A stretch of DNA of 64,000 nt, from positions 5,862,001 to 5,926,000 of the forward strand of contig NZ_OY762929.1 in NCBI RefSeq assembly GCF_963666675.1, read 5' to 3'. The position numbers and the translations under genes are program-made. Each line of letters opens with the position of its first letter. The stretch's first letter is position 1. This document shows, piece by piece, positions 47,817 to 57,378 of the stretch. The DNA comes from an uncultured Desulfobacter sp. GTDB lineage: Bacteria; Desulfobacterota; Desulfobacteria; Desulfobacterales; Desulfobacteraceae. The notes below the pieces were generated by a model. That model had not been told where the DNA came from and made no database searches. It was given only the letters and a program-made list of their open reading frames with translations.

Positions 47817-50800
47817 TTATTCGTCTGCCTGGTTGATAACAACCAGCAGATCCTTGGCGTCCACCTGTGTGCCCACGGATGTGGCGATTCGCTGCACAAC
47901 ACCCGGGATGTCGGACACCACATTGGTCTGCATTTTCATGGCTTCAATGGTGACCAGCACATCGCCGCGCTCGATTTCATCGCCTTCGGACACGCACACC
48001 GCAGAGATCAGACCCGGCATGGGAGAACCCACTTCACCGAGGTTTGCGGGATTGGCTTTTTCCCGGGGTGCTCTTTCGGGTACTTTGGAGCGATCCGGCA
48101 CTTTAACAATCCGGGCCTGGCCGTTAAGTTCAAAATAGACCTCTCTATTTCCTTCTTCGTCCGCTTTACCCTTGGCTATGAAACGGATAATCAGGGTTTT
48201 ACCGGAGGCGATATCAACGTAGAGTTCCTCTTCTCGTCTCATGCCGTAAAAAAAGTTAAGGGTCGGCAGTACACTGACATTTCCGAAGCTTTTGCGATGT
48301 TTCATGTAATCCACAAATACATCCGGATACATTAAATAGGATGCAAGTTCGCAGTCGGAAATTTTCTTTTCCACCAGTTTTTCGGCCTGGGCACGTTCCT
48401 GATCCAGGTCGGCTGCTTCAAGCAGCTGGCCGGGACGGACCGTAATGGGTTCTTCGCCTTTCAATATCTTTTTCTGCAGATCTTTGGGGAATCCTCCGGG
48501 AGGCTGGCCCATCATGCCTTTAAAAAAGGTGACCACGGATTCGGGGAAGGATACTTCTTTGTTCGGGTCCAGCACATCTTCTTTGGAGATGCCGCTGGTA
48601 ATCATGGACAAGGCCATGTCCCCAACCACCTTGGAACTTGGCGTCACCTTTACGATATCACCGAACATTTCGTTGACGTCCTTATATACCTTTGCCACTT
48701 CGGGCCATCTCTCTTCGATACCCAAGGCTCTGGCCTGCTGGCGCAGATTGGTATACTGGCCGCCGGGCATTTCATGCAGATAGACCTCGGAGGTTCCGCT
48801 GTGGAATTCACTTTCAAACCCAATGTACATCTGCCGTACTTTTTCCCAGTAGTTGGAAACCAGGGCCAGGGATTCAGGATCAAGGCCGGTATCTCTGGGG
48901 GTATTTCTAAGGGCGGCGGCAATGGAACCTAAATTGGGATGTGAGGTCAACCCGCTCATGGAGTCGATGGCGCAGTCAATGGCATCAACGCCTGCGTCCG
49001 CTGCCGCAAGCAGTGTTGCGCCGGCAATGCCGCTGGTGTCATGGCTGTGAAGATGAATGGGCAGACCAATTTCATCTTTTAAGGCAGTGACCAGCACTTT
49101 TGCCGCAGCCGGTTTCAACAAGCCTGCCATATCCTTGATCGCCAGGATATGGGCACCGGCTTTTTCCAGCTCTTTGGCCATATCAACATAATATTTCAGG
49201 CTGTATTTGGTTCTCTTGGGATCGAGAATGTCACCGGTGTAGCAGATGGAGGCTTCACAAATTTTATTGTTTTCCAGCACCGCATCCATGGCCAATCTCA
49301 TGTTTTCAACCCAGTTCAAAGAATCAAAAACACGGAAAAGGTCCATGCCGTTTTCGGCCGCCTGCTTAACAAAATAGGTGATCACGTTATCCGGATAATT
49401 GGTATAGCCAACCCCATTGGAGGCGCGGAGCAGCATCTGGGTCAACAGGTTGGGCATGGCCTCCCGCAATTTCTGGAGCCGTTCCCAGGGGCACTCTTTG
49501 GAGAACCGCATGGCCACATCAAAGGTGGCACCGCCCCAGCACTCCACTGAAAACAGATCGGGCAGCAGCGCGGCATAGGTGGGGGCAATATTCACAAGAT
49601 CAAAGGTTCTCACCCGGGTGGCAAGCAGGGATTGATGGGCATCACGCATGGTTTTATCGGTGATCAGCAGCTTGTCCTGCTTTTTCATCCAGTCCGCAAC
49701 AGCCTTGGGACCTTCGGTGTCCAGCATTTGTTTGAGACCCGGCTGGGCCTGCTGGGCCGTATATTTGGGTACGGTGGGCTGGTGCACATGGGCAGCCGGA
49801 ACAGCTCTGTTTTGAACGTCTTCATTGCCGTTGATGATAACATCACCCAAAAATGAAATCAGTCGGGTTGCCCGGTCGCGTCTTTTATTAAATGTGAAGA
49901 GCGCTTTTGTTTCATCGATAAACTTGGTGGTATATTCGGCTTTTACAAAGGTTGGATGGCGGATCAGGCCTTCTAAAAACTGCAGGTTGGTGGCAACACC
50001 CAGAATTCTGAATTCGGTTAAGGCGCGGTGCATTTTCAACCGGGCTTCCTCTTCATCTCCGCCCCAGGCCGTTACTTTCGTCAGCAGGGAATCAAAATGG
50101 CGGGTAACGATGGCACCGGAATACGCGGTGCCGGCATCCAGACGAATGCCGAATCCGGCGGCTGCCCGATAGGCTGTAATTCTTCCGTAGTCGGGAATAA
50201 AATTGTTTTCCGGATCTTCGGTGGTGATACGGCACTGGATGGCATGGCCTTTGAGCATGACATCTTCCTGATTCGGAATCAGGCTTCCGGGCTGTCCAAT
50301 GAGCATGCCCTGGGCAATTTTCAGCTGGGCCTTGACAATGTCAACCCCGGTGACCTGCTCTGTTACCGTATGTTCCACCTGGATTCTTGGGTTCACTTCC
50401 ATAAAATAGAACTGTTCAGTGTCGATATCCATTAAGAATTCAACGGTACCGGCACTTTCATAGCCCACGGTTTTGGCAATGGACAAGCCTGCGTTGCAAA
50501 GCTCTTCGCGCTTTTCATCGGTAAGAAAGGTGGCAGGCGCTCTTTCAACAACCTTTTGATTTCTTCTTTGCACGGAACAGTCACGCTCAAACAGATGAAT
50601 GATATTGCCCTGGGAATCCCCAAGTACCTGTACTTCAAGGTGTCTGGCTTTTCTGACAAGTTTCTCAAAATAAACTTCATCACTGCCGAAGGCTGCGCTG
50701 GATTCCTTGCGGGCCGCATCAACCTGGGTCAGCACCTCTTCGGTGCTTTCCACGGCACGCATGCCTCTGCCGCCGCCGCCCCAACTGGCTTTGAGCATCA

Positions 50801-51284
50801 GCGGATAGCCTATCTCTTCTGCGATCTCAATGATTTTATCATCATCATAGGGCAATGGGCCGCTGGCCGGAACAACAGGGGCGCCGGCATCTATGGCCAC
50901 CTTACGGGCAGAGACCTTGTTGCCGAGCTGGCGCATAACTTCCGGGGAGGGCCCGACAAATTTAATGCCGGCTTCGGCACATGCATCCGCAAATTCAGGC
51001 TTTTCTGCAAGGAATCCGTATCCGGGGTGAATGGCATCGACATTTTTTTCCTTGGCAAGCTGGACAATCCCTTCATAATCCAGATAGGCTTCAATGGGGC
51101 CTTTTCCTTCCCCGATCAAATAACTTTCCCCGGTCTTAAACCGATGGAGAGCAAATCTGTCCTCCTGGGAGTAGATGCCAATCGTATCTATCCCAAGCTC
51201 ATGTGCAGCACGTGTTACACGAATGGCTATCTCACTGCGGTTTGCAATCAAGAGACGCTTGATTTTTTTTCCCATAACATCCAT
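47817..51284 (-). CDS. pyc: Pyruvate carboxylase, single chain
   Basis: A 1155-residue biotin enzyme carboxylating pyruvate to oxaloacetate. The N-terminal biotin carboxylase domain (about 1-460) has the ATP-grasp stretch KASWGGGGRGMR and FERDCSVQRRNQKVVE. The carboxyltransferase domain (about 535-830) has DAHQSLLATRVRTFD, ECWGGATFDVAMRF and HLHSHDTSG. The C-terminal biotinyl domain holds the biotin lysine 1117 in EAMKMQT. The length is that of the full alpha4-type enzyme. It supplies oxaloacetate for the TCA cycle used in acetate oxidation and anabolism. The ATG at 51284 has AAGGAA seven bases upstream. The leader is about 200 nt long and the promoter carries a tandem repeat. Confidence 0.96.
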   Translation of the reverse strand: MDVMGKKIKRLLIANRSEIAIRVTRAAHELGIDTIGIYSQEDRFALHRFKTGESYLIGEGKGPIEAYLDYEGIVQLAKEKNVDAIHPGYGFLAEKPEFADACAEAGIKFVGPSPEVMRQLGNKVSARKVAIDAGAPVVPASGPLPYDDDKIIEIAEEIGYPLMLKASWGGGGRGMRAVESTEEVLTQVDAARKESSAAFGSDEVYFEKLVRKARHLEVQVLGDSQGNIIHLFERDCSVQRRNQKVVERAPATFLTDEKREELCNAGLSIAKTVGYESAGTVEFLMDIDTEQFYFMEVNPRIQVEHTVTEQVTGVDIVKAQLKIAQGMLIGQPGSLIPNQEDVMLKGHAIQCRITTEDPENNFIPDYGRITAYRAAAGFGIRLDAGTAYSGAIVTRHFDSLLTKVTAWGGDEEEARLKMHRALTEFRILGVATNLQFLEGLIRHPTFVKAEYTTKFIDETKALFTFNKRRDRATRLISFLGDVIINGNEDVQNRAVPAAHVHQPTVPKYTAQQAQPGLKQMLDTEGPKAVADWMKKQDKLLITDKTMRDAHQSLLATRVRTFDLVNIAPTYAALLPDLFSVECWGGATFDVAMRFSKECPWERLQKLREAMPNLLTQMLLRASNGVGYTNYPDNVITYFVKQAAENGMDLFRVFDSLNWVENMRLAMDAVLENNKICEASICYTGDILDPKRTKYSLKYYVDMAKELEKAGAHILAIKDMAGLLKPAAAKVLVTALKDEIGLPIHLHSHDTSGIAGATLLAAADAGVDAIDCAIDSMSGLTSHPNLGSIAAALRNTPRDTGLDPESLALVSNYWEKVRQMYIGFESEFHSGTSEVYLHEMPGGQYTNLRQQARALGIEERWPEVAKVYKDVNEMFGDIVKVTPSSKVVGDMALSMITSGISKEDVLDPNKEVSFPESVVTFFKGMMGQPPGGFPKDLQKKILKGEEPITVRPGQLLEAADLDQERAQAEKLVEKKISDCELASYLMYPDVFVDYMKHRKSFGNVSVLPTLNFFYGMRREEELYVDIASGKTLIIRFIAKGKADEEGNREVYFELNGQARIVKVPDRSKVPERAPREKANPANLGEVGSPMPGLISAVCVSEGDEIERGDVLVTIEAMKMQTNVVSDIPGVVQRIATSVGTQVDAKDLLVVINQADE

Positions 51285-51490
51285 TTTACATTTCCTTGTT
51301 TTAGATGATAACGCGCTTCAATCTGTTTGCAGCATCGGCAACAGATTCCTCAATTCCCAAAATCGGTAAAAGTTCCTTCCACTGCCTTACTACGTCCGTT
51401 ATGGCGTATTTAAATCAATCAATGGTATGGAGACCGTCCCTAATTTATCCTTTTTTTAAAAATATAAAACTTCACAAAAAAAGATTAAAA

Positions 51491-51519
51491 AATCTAATAA
51501 AATAGGAAACGCTTGTCAA
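51491..51519 (-). promoter_or_regulatory. Predicted sigma-70 promoter of pyc
   Basis: On the minus strand, TTGACA (51514-51519) is followed after 17 bp by TAGATT (51491-51496). Transcription would start near 51484 and leave a leader of about 200 nt before the pyc ATG. The spacer overlaps one copy of a 26-bp tandem repeat. Confidence 0.55.
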
Positions 51520-51554
51520 TCTATATTTTAGGAAACGCTTATCAATCTATTTTT
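51503..51554. repeat. Tandem 26-bp repeat overlapping the pyc promoter, operator-like
   Basis: Two copies, 51503-51528 and 51529-51554, share 24 of 26 bases, each starting TAGGAAACGCTT. One copy covers the -35 box and part of the spacer; the other lies directly upstream. The core AAGCGTTTCC is operator-like. The regulator could be the divergent MetR-like protein or another factor; this is inferred. Confidence 0.65.
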
Positions 51555-51795
51555 TTTTGCCTTAACCGTTGGTCTCCTGCCAATGAAGATCTAAAGGAAT
51601 CATTCATTTACGCCGAATGGCGCGGGGATTCGTAGATTCTGTGATGGACGTTTTTATTCAAATTTCGGGTGTCGGGTGAACGGTTTTTATTGACCCCGCC
51701 CTGCTAATTCTATAAATATCAATGATAAAAGATCACAAAACAATTATTTAAACTTATAATTATCCCTTTAAGCTGCATTTACCTTTGGAACATTT

Positions 51796-52671
51796 ATGAT
51801 TGACCGTATTCATCTGTCCATTTTAAATGAAATTGACCGGAAGGGCACCTTGACAGCGGCTGCCCAGGCCCTCTGCCTGACCCAGCCGGCCCTGACCCAC
51901 ACCATGAAAAAACTTGAATCAAGCATCGGAACGCGGCTGTGGCAAAAAGACGGCCGGGGGCTGCGCCTGACCCGGTCAGGCAGGTATCTGCTGGCGGTTT
52001 CCCGTAAAATACTGCCCCAGTTTATTCTGGCCGAAAAGATGCTTGAACAATACGCCCAGGGTAAACGGGGGATGCTGTGCATCGGCATGGAGTGCCATCC
52101 ATGTTACCGCTGGTTTTCAACAATTGTTTCCCAGTATCTTGACAGGTGGACGGATGTGGAAGTTGATGTGAAACAGGAATTTCAATTTGACGGGATACAG
52201 GCGCTGCTGGATTTTGAAATTGACCTGCTCATTACCCCTGATCCGATAAAAACAAAAACCATTTCATTTATGCCGGTCTTTGAGTATGAACATGTACTGG
52301 CGGTTCCCCGAACCCATCCCCTGGCCCGGCGGGACCACATCATTGCCGAAGATCTGCTGGATCAGGTGCTGATCACCTACCCCGTTCCCGTGGAGCGCCT
52401 GGATATTTTCACCCGGTGTCTGATTCCGGCCCAATGCCGTCCCCAACAGCATAAAATCATTGAAACCACGGATATCATGTTACAGATGGTCGCTTCGGGC
52501 CGGGGCATCACAGCCCTGCCCCGCTGGCTTGTGGAAGAGAGTCAAAACAGGTTTAAACTAAAAACTGTTTCCATCGGTCCTGAGGGCATCTGGAAAGAGA
52601 TCAGTGTGGGCATCCGGGACCAGGACCGAACCACAGATTATATCCAGGGATTTATCGATATTGCCGGATAG
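51796..52671 (+). CDS. metR: LysR-family regulator, MetR-like
   Basis: A 291-residue protein with an N-terminal winged helix-turn-helix (GTLTAAAQALCLTQPALTHTMKKLE). The effector domain closely follows MetR, including GMECHPCYRWFS, EIDLLITPD, PVFEYEHVLAVPRTHPLA, LITYPVPVERLDIF and MVASGRGITALPRWLVEE. MetR controls methionine and homocysteine genes. No methionine genes are adjacent; the divergent gene is pyc, about 510 bp away. The MetR ortholog assignment comes from recalled sequence similarity and the target is unknown. Confidence 0.82.
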   Translation: MIDRIHLSILNEIDRKGTLTAAAQALCLTQPALTHTMKKLESSIGTRLWQKDGRGLRLTRSGRYLLAVSRKILPQFILAEKMLEQYAQGKRGMLCIGMECHPCYRWFSTIVSQYLDRWTDVEVDVKQEFQFDGIQALLDFEIDLLITPDPIKTKTISFMPVFEYEHVLAVPRTHPLARRDHIIAEDLLDQVLITYPVPVERLDIFTRCLIPAQCRPQQHKIIETTDIMLQMVASGRGITALPRWLVEESQNRFKLKTVSIGPEGIWKEISVGIRDQDRTTDYIQGFIDIAG

Positions 52672-52814
52672 ACCCAACGGCCGGTTCGCGTCACAACACA
52701 ACATGAAAGCAATTCAATAATTTATTGGAACTTTCCTATAAAAATCTGGTATAAAATCTGCACAGGGTGTTGGGGAACGGATAATTTTGTCAAAGTCAAA
52801 AGGAAAAACTAAAT

Positions 52815-52843
52815 TTGACCCAGGTATATATGACCTATTTTAT
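52815..52843 (+). promoter_or_regulatory. Candidate promoter of the RNA methyltransferase gene
   Basis: TTGACC at 52815-52820 and TTTTAT at 52838-52843 are separated by 17 bp, about 90 bp before the gene start. A small TGCAG/CTGCA hairpin follows at 52866-52880. Weak consensus, so tentative. Confidence 0.4.
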
Positions 52844-52932
52844 GGATCATAATTTGCTTATCTGATGCAGAAAATCTGCATTCCCCAAACGCCTGATGAA
52901 TTTAAATTTACCAGGAGGCATAGGAACACAAG

Positions 52933-54138
52933 TTGAACATACCCAAAAGGGCCATTCTCCAGAAGGGACAGGGTAGAACCCGGAAACTGGCCAAGCTTAA
53001 ATATATTTACGAGCGGGAATCCCGCTATTTTGCCCAGGTGGCTGAAAGCGTCAAAAGTCTGGCTTTAAAAGAGATCCAGGACTTAGGCGGGAAGAACGTC
53101 CAGCCGGTATTCCGGGGCATCTGGTTTGAAGCGGATAAATCCACATTTTATAACATCGTCTATCGTTCCCGCCTGGCATCACGGGTGCTTGTGCCTTTGG
53201 CCGAGTTTGAATGCAAGGACAAAGATGACTTATATAAGGGTGCCAAAACAATCCGCTGGGAAGAGTTTTTAACCCCAAAAAAAACATTTTCCATCGCGTC
53301 CAACGTGTCTGAGTCAGAGATCACCCATTCCAATTTTGCAGGATTACGCGTCAAGGACGCCATTGCCGATTATTTCAGGGACAGGACCAACCGCCGGCCC
53401 TCGGTAAATACCCAGGATCCCTGGATCATGATCAATGTTCATGTACATAAAAATCGGGCCACCATTTCCATTGACGCAGGTGCCGGGCCTTTGCACAAAC
53501 GCGGATACCGGGAGGACAGGGTTTCGGCCCCCATGCAGGAAACCGTGGCCGCTGCCATTATTGCCCTGAGCGATTGGCATGGAGAAAAAACCCTGCTTGA
53601 TCCCATGTGCGGATCAGGGACCCTGTTGTGCGAAGCCCTGATGCATTACAGCCGGATTCCGGCCCAGGTTTTTCGTGAGCAGTTTGGATTTGAACGCCTG
53701 CCCGATTTTAATGCCAGGGAATGGGAGGCGGTGAAAAATTCGGCAGACAAAGCAATTCAGCCGTTACCCAAGGGTCTTATCCGGGGAAGCGATATAGACG
53801 AAACAGCCGTTGACGCCACACGAACAAATCTGATGGGACTTCACCATGGCGGAGAAATTGACGTGGATCTGTCGGATTTTAAAGATCTTGGGACGGTGGA
53901 AAATGCCGTCATCGTCACCAATCCCCCTTACGGCATCCGCATGGGCAAAGACCAGGACATGAAATTATTTTACAAAGACCTTGGACGGTTTTTAAAGGAG
54001 AAGTGTAAAAGCTGCTCCGCCTATGTCTATTTCGGTGATCCGGGCTATATCAAGCACGTGCCCCTGGCACCTTCATGGAAGAAAAATCTGGAAATCGGAG
54101 GTTTAGATGGTAAGCTCGTAAAATACCAGCTATACTAG
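52933..54138 (+). CDS. THUMP-domain RNA guanine-N2 methyltransferase (RlmL/Trm14-like)
   Basis: A 401-residue class I SAM-dependent methyltransferase. The N-terminal THUMP region (about residues 35-170) is followed by the methyltransferase core with LLDPMCGSGTLLCEAL (motif I) at about 222-237 and the catalytic NPPYGIRMG (motif IV). This matches the YcbY/RlmL N-terminal half and the archaeal Trm14 group, which methylate guanine in rRNA or tRNA. The start is a TTG at 52933; AGGAGG is 14 bases upstream and GGAA closer. The stop TAG shares its last base with a 125-bp palindromic repeat. The RNA target is not determined. Confidence 0.88.
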   Translation: MNIPKRAILQKGQGRTRKLAKLKYIYERESRYFAQVAESVKSLALKEIQDLGGKNVQPVFRGIWFEADKSTFYNIVYRSRLASRVLVPLAEFECKDKDDLYKGAKTIRWEEFLTPKKTFSIASNVSESEITHSNFAGLRVKDAIADYFRDRTNRRPSVNTQDPWIMINVHVHKNRATISIDAGAGPLHKRGYREDRVSAPMQETVAAAIIALSDWHGEKTLLDPMCGSGTLLCEALMHYSRIPAQVFREQFGFERLPDFNAREWEAVKNSADKAIQPLPKGLIRGSDIDETAVDATRTNLMGLHHGGEIDVDLSDFKDLGTVENAVIVTNPPYGIRMGKDQDMKLFYKDLGRFLKEKCKSCSAYVYFGDPGYIKHVPLAPSWKKNLEIGGLDGKLVKYQLY

Positions 54139-54262
54139 TGTTTGAACGACAAGTCACCCATCTGCGGCGTTGCAAAAAAATCTAAAATCCTCACAACCAT
54201 AAGGTTGCTCCGGTTTTAAATTTTTCTGCGCCTTACAGCTGGGCAACTTATCGTCCAAACAC
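54138..54262. repeat. 125-bp imperfect palindromic element
   Basis: The left half begins GTGTTTGAACGACAAGT and the right half ends in its inverse, CTTATCGTCCAAACAC; the arms stay complementary with mismatches to an AACCATAAGGTT centre. It has the look of a dispersed non-autonomous repeat, but only one copy is in the window. It lies between the methyltransferase stop and the next gene. Confidence 0.75.
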
Positions 54263-54341
54263 GGACTTCAGTTTAGACACCGTTCTATTACTTTTAAGAC
54301 GAAACTATAGTTTCATGTAAACCCCTCTTCCGGGAATAGTA

Positions 54342-57300
54342 ATGATGTCAGACGAAACAGGCGCAGATGCACCTGCCCGAAAAATATATCATGAGCTCAT
54401 GGGTTACAGGGTTGTGGATATCCTTCTGGTATCCAGCCCCTATGATGCGTTTATTATGGAAGAAGAGGGTCGGCTTTCAAACCGGATTATAGATCAATAT
54501 AAGGGGTTGAATCTCTCCAACCCCCCGAAACTGACCCTTGCATTTTCAGTCAGGGAAGCCTTTGAGCATCTTAAACGCAAACCCTTTGATCTGATCCTTG
54601 CCATACCGGGACTGGCCGGAATGGATGTCTACGCATTCGGCAGACAGGTGAAAGATCAATATTCCCAAATTCCATTTTACCTGCTGTTTCACAACACCTG
54701 CGATATTAACCACTATGCAGATGCAGACCAACAGGCCGCCGTTGACCGAACCTACATCTGGGGCGGAAAGGCCGACCTTCTGCTGGCCATCATTAAAAAT
54801 CTTGAAGATGAAAAAAATGTAGCCTTTGACACCCAAAAAGCACAGGTCAGGGTTATTATAATGGTAGAGGATTCTCCCTACCATTACTCCTCTTTATTGC
54901 CGGTGCTCTACAAACACATCGTCATCCAGACCCGGTCGGTGATGGATGACTCCATTAATGCAGAGCAACGGATTTTAAAAAGGCGGGGTCGGCCCAAACT
55001 CCTTGTGGCCCATGACTACGAACAGGCCATGGCCCTGTTTGAACGTTACAAGCCCTATGTTCTAAGCGTTTTCACGGATATGCGTTACGCGATAAACGGC
55101 CGGGAAGATCCCCATGCCGGACGCAAACTATTGGACCGAATCAAATCGGAAATCCCGGACCTGCCCACACTCATCCTGAGTACCGAAGAAAAAAACAGAA
55201 GCATTGCCGCCGACATATCCGCCCAGTTTATCAATAAAAATTCCAACAACCTCCATGACCAGATCAAAAGTTTTTTTGTCACCCATTTAGGATTCGGGGC
55301 GTTTGTGTTCCGTATGCCGGACAACAGTGAAATCGCCCGGGCGTCGAACTTGAGGGAGATTGAAAAACTGCTGCCCGATATCCCCAATGCATCCGTGCTC
55401 CACCACGCCAGACACAACGATTTTTCCCGATGGCTGCTGGCCCGCAGCGAAGTCGATTTTGCCCTAAGTCTCAAGCCCTATACCATTAAAGATTTTTCCG
55501 ACGCATCGGAAGTGAAGCGTTTTCTCATTGAGTGCATCCGCGACCGGCGCAAAGACTCCCGCCAGGGACTTGTCATTGAATTTGACCCTGAAAAATTTGA
55601 TCTGGATACCGATTTCATGAAAATCGGCAACGGCTCATTGGGGGGAAAGGCCAGGGGGCTTGCGTTCATGTCCTATCAACTGGGCATCGACCCGGCGTTG
55701 AAACAAAAATTTCCGGACATTGACATTACCATCCCCCAGACCTTTGTCATTGCCACGGACGGATTCAACATGTTTGTGGCGGACAATAAACTCTCCCAAC
55801 TCATAGAACAGGATCAAATACCCGACGACGCCCAGGTGGTAAAACGCTTTCTTCAGGCTCAACTGCCCCATTCCCTGGAAATGAATTTAAGGACGTATAT
55901 CGAGCATGTGCACTACCCCATTGCCGTCAGATCTTCGTCCCTGTTTGAGGACGCCCATTACCAGCCGTTTGCAGGGCTGTATAAAACCTATATGCTGCCC
56001 AACTGCGACCCAAGCACCGAAAAACGCCTTGACCACCTGATCACGGCCGTAAAACTTGTCTATGCCTCAACCTACCTGAAAGCCCCGAGATCCTTTACCC
56101 GATCCACCATGCACCGGACCGAGGATGAAGAGATGGCTGTGGTGCTTCAGCAGGTCTCCGGTACCCGGTACAAAAACTATTTTTACCCATCCATCTCAGG
56201 GGTGGCCCAGTCCTATAATTTTTATCCCATCGGCCACCTCAACGCCGAAGATGGCATTTCCTACGTTGCGCTGGGACTTGGAAAAATTGTCATGGGCGGC
56301 GAAAAAACCCTTCGGCTCTGCCCGAAGTACCCGCAATTTCTACCCCAGTTCTCCATGATTGATGACATTCTGGAAAACGCACAGAAACATTTTTACGTCC
56401 TGAAAATGGATGAAATCCCGACCCATGAAAACTTTTCCGGTGTTGATGAAGATCCCTGCCTGACAAAACTGGACCTCATGGATGCCAAGGATCATCCGGT
56501 GGTCCGGATGCTTTGTTCTTCTTATAATATGCAGGACAATCGTATCCGGGACCGGTTTTCAGACAAGGAATTTCCGGTGGTCACCTTTGCCAATATTTTG
56601 AAATACAACACATTTCCCCTGGCAGACATTCTGGCTGAAGTCACAGCATTAGGGACCCGGTGGATGGGTGCATCCGTTGAAGTAGAATTCTCCCTGGACC
56701 TACCCGTTGAAGGTGTCCGGTCAAAACCGCGCTTCTCCCTGCTGCAGATCCGGCCCATGTGCCGATACAAGCAGAACCTTGGGGTAAACATTGAGCAAAA
56801 GGATATTAATAACGCATTCTGTCATTCAACCCTTGCGCTTGGAAACGGTGAATACAAAAATATCCGAGATATTGTGTATGTGGATCCAGGCACCTTTGAA
56901 TCGGATAAAATGTCCCTGGTGGCAGGAGAAATTAACAAAATCAATGCCATGTTCAACGAATCGGAAACAAAATATATCCTCATCGGACCGGGGCGTTGGG
57001 GGTCTTCGGATCGATGGCTGGGCATTCCGGTATTATGGAGCGATATTTCCAACGTGGGCGTTATGGTGGAGACCACCATTGAAAGTGTCAAGGCCGATTT
57101 CTCCCAGGGATCCCATTTCTTTCAGAATATCACCTCCCTGGGAATCCCTTACATAACCGTACAAAACAAAGGCAATGATTTTATTGATTATGATTTTCTT
57201 GCCGGACAGGAACCTGTCAGTACCACCCGGTATTTGAAACACATCCGGTTTGACCGCCCCGTAAGAATCCTTGTGGACGGCACAACCTCCCAGGCCGTCA

Positions 57301-57368
57301 TCATGCAGGGTATTGACGAATCCGGAACAGATATCATGGATGACATTCCCATAATAAACGAATCATAA
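54342..57368 (+). CDS. Receiver-linked PPDK_N (ATP-grasp) signalling protein
   Basis: A 1008-residue protein. Residues about 20-165 resemble a receiver fold lacking the phospho-Asp (FDLILAIPGL). Residues about 168-330 are a second receiver with IIMVEDSP, a candidate Asp in VFTDMRY and the Lys in FINKNS. The rest is the nucleotide-binding domain of PEP synthase/PPDK, with IGNGSLGGKARGLAF, HYPIAVRSSSLFEDAHYQPFAG (given in parts: HYPIAVRSSSLFED, then AHYQPFAG) and QQVSG. There is no phosphohistidine domain and no PEP barrel, so it cannot run the full PPDK reaction. It lies 10 bp upstream of a REC-HDOD gene, suggesting a signalling role. The function is unknown. Confidence 0.8.
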   Translation: MMSDETGADAPARKIYHELMGYRVVDILLVSSPYDAFIMEEEGRLSNRIIDQYKGLNLSNPPKLTLAFSVREAFEHLKRKPFDLILAIPGLAGMDVYAFGRQVKDQYSQIPFYLLFHNTCDINHYADADQQAAVDRTYIWGGKADLLLAIIKNLEDEKNVAFDTQKAQVRVIIMVEDSPYHYSSLLPVLYKHIVIQTRSVMDDSINAEQRILKRRGRPKLLVAHDYEQAMALFERYKPYVLSVFTDMRYAINGREDPHAGRKLLDRIKSEIPDLPTLILSTEEKNRSIAADISAQFINKNSNNLHDQIKSFFVTHLGFGAFVFRMPDNSEIARASNLREIEKLLPDIPNASVLHHARHNDFSRWLLARSEVDFALSLKPYTIKDFSDASEVKRFLIECIRDRRKDSRQGLVIEFDPEKFDLDTDFMKIGNGSLGGKARGLAFMSYQLGIDPALKQKFPDIDITIPQTFVIATDGFNMFVADNKLSQLIEQDQIPDDAQVVKRFLQAQLPHSLEMNLRTYIEHVHYPIAVRSSSLFEDAHYQPFAGLYKTYMLPNCDPSTEKRLDHLITAVKLVYASTYLKAPRSFTRSTMHRTEDEEMAVVLQQVSGTRYKNYFYPSISGVAQSYNFYPIGHLNAEDGISYVALGLGKIVMGGEKTLRLCPKYPQFLPQFSMIDDILENAQKHFYVLKMDEIPTHENFSGVDEDPCLTKLDLMDAKDHPVVRMLCSSYNMQDNRIRDRFSDKEFPVVTFANILKYNTFPLADILAEVTALGTRWMGASVEVEFSLDLPVEGVRSKPRFSLLQIRPMCRYKQNLGVNIEQKDINNAFCHSTLALGNGEYKNIRDIVYVDPGTFESDKMSLVAGEINKINAMFNESETKYILIGPGRWGSSDRWLGIPVLWSDISNVGVMVETTIESVKADFSQGSHFFQNITSLGIPYITVQNKGNDFIDYDFLAGQEPVSTTRYLKHIRFDRPVRILVDGTTSQAVIMQGIDESGTDIMDDIPIINES

Positions 57369-57378
57369 GGACGGATAC

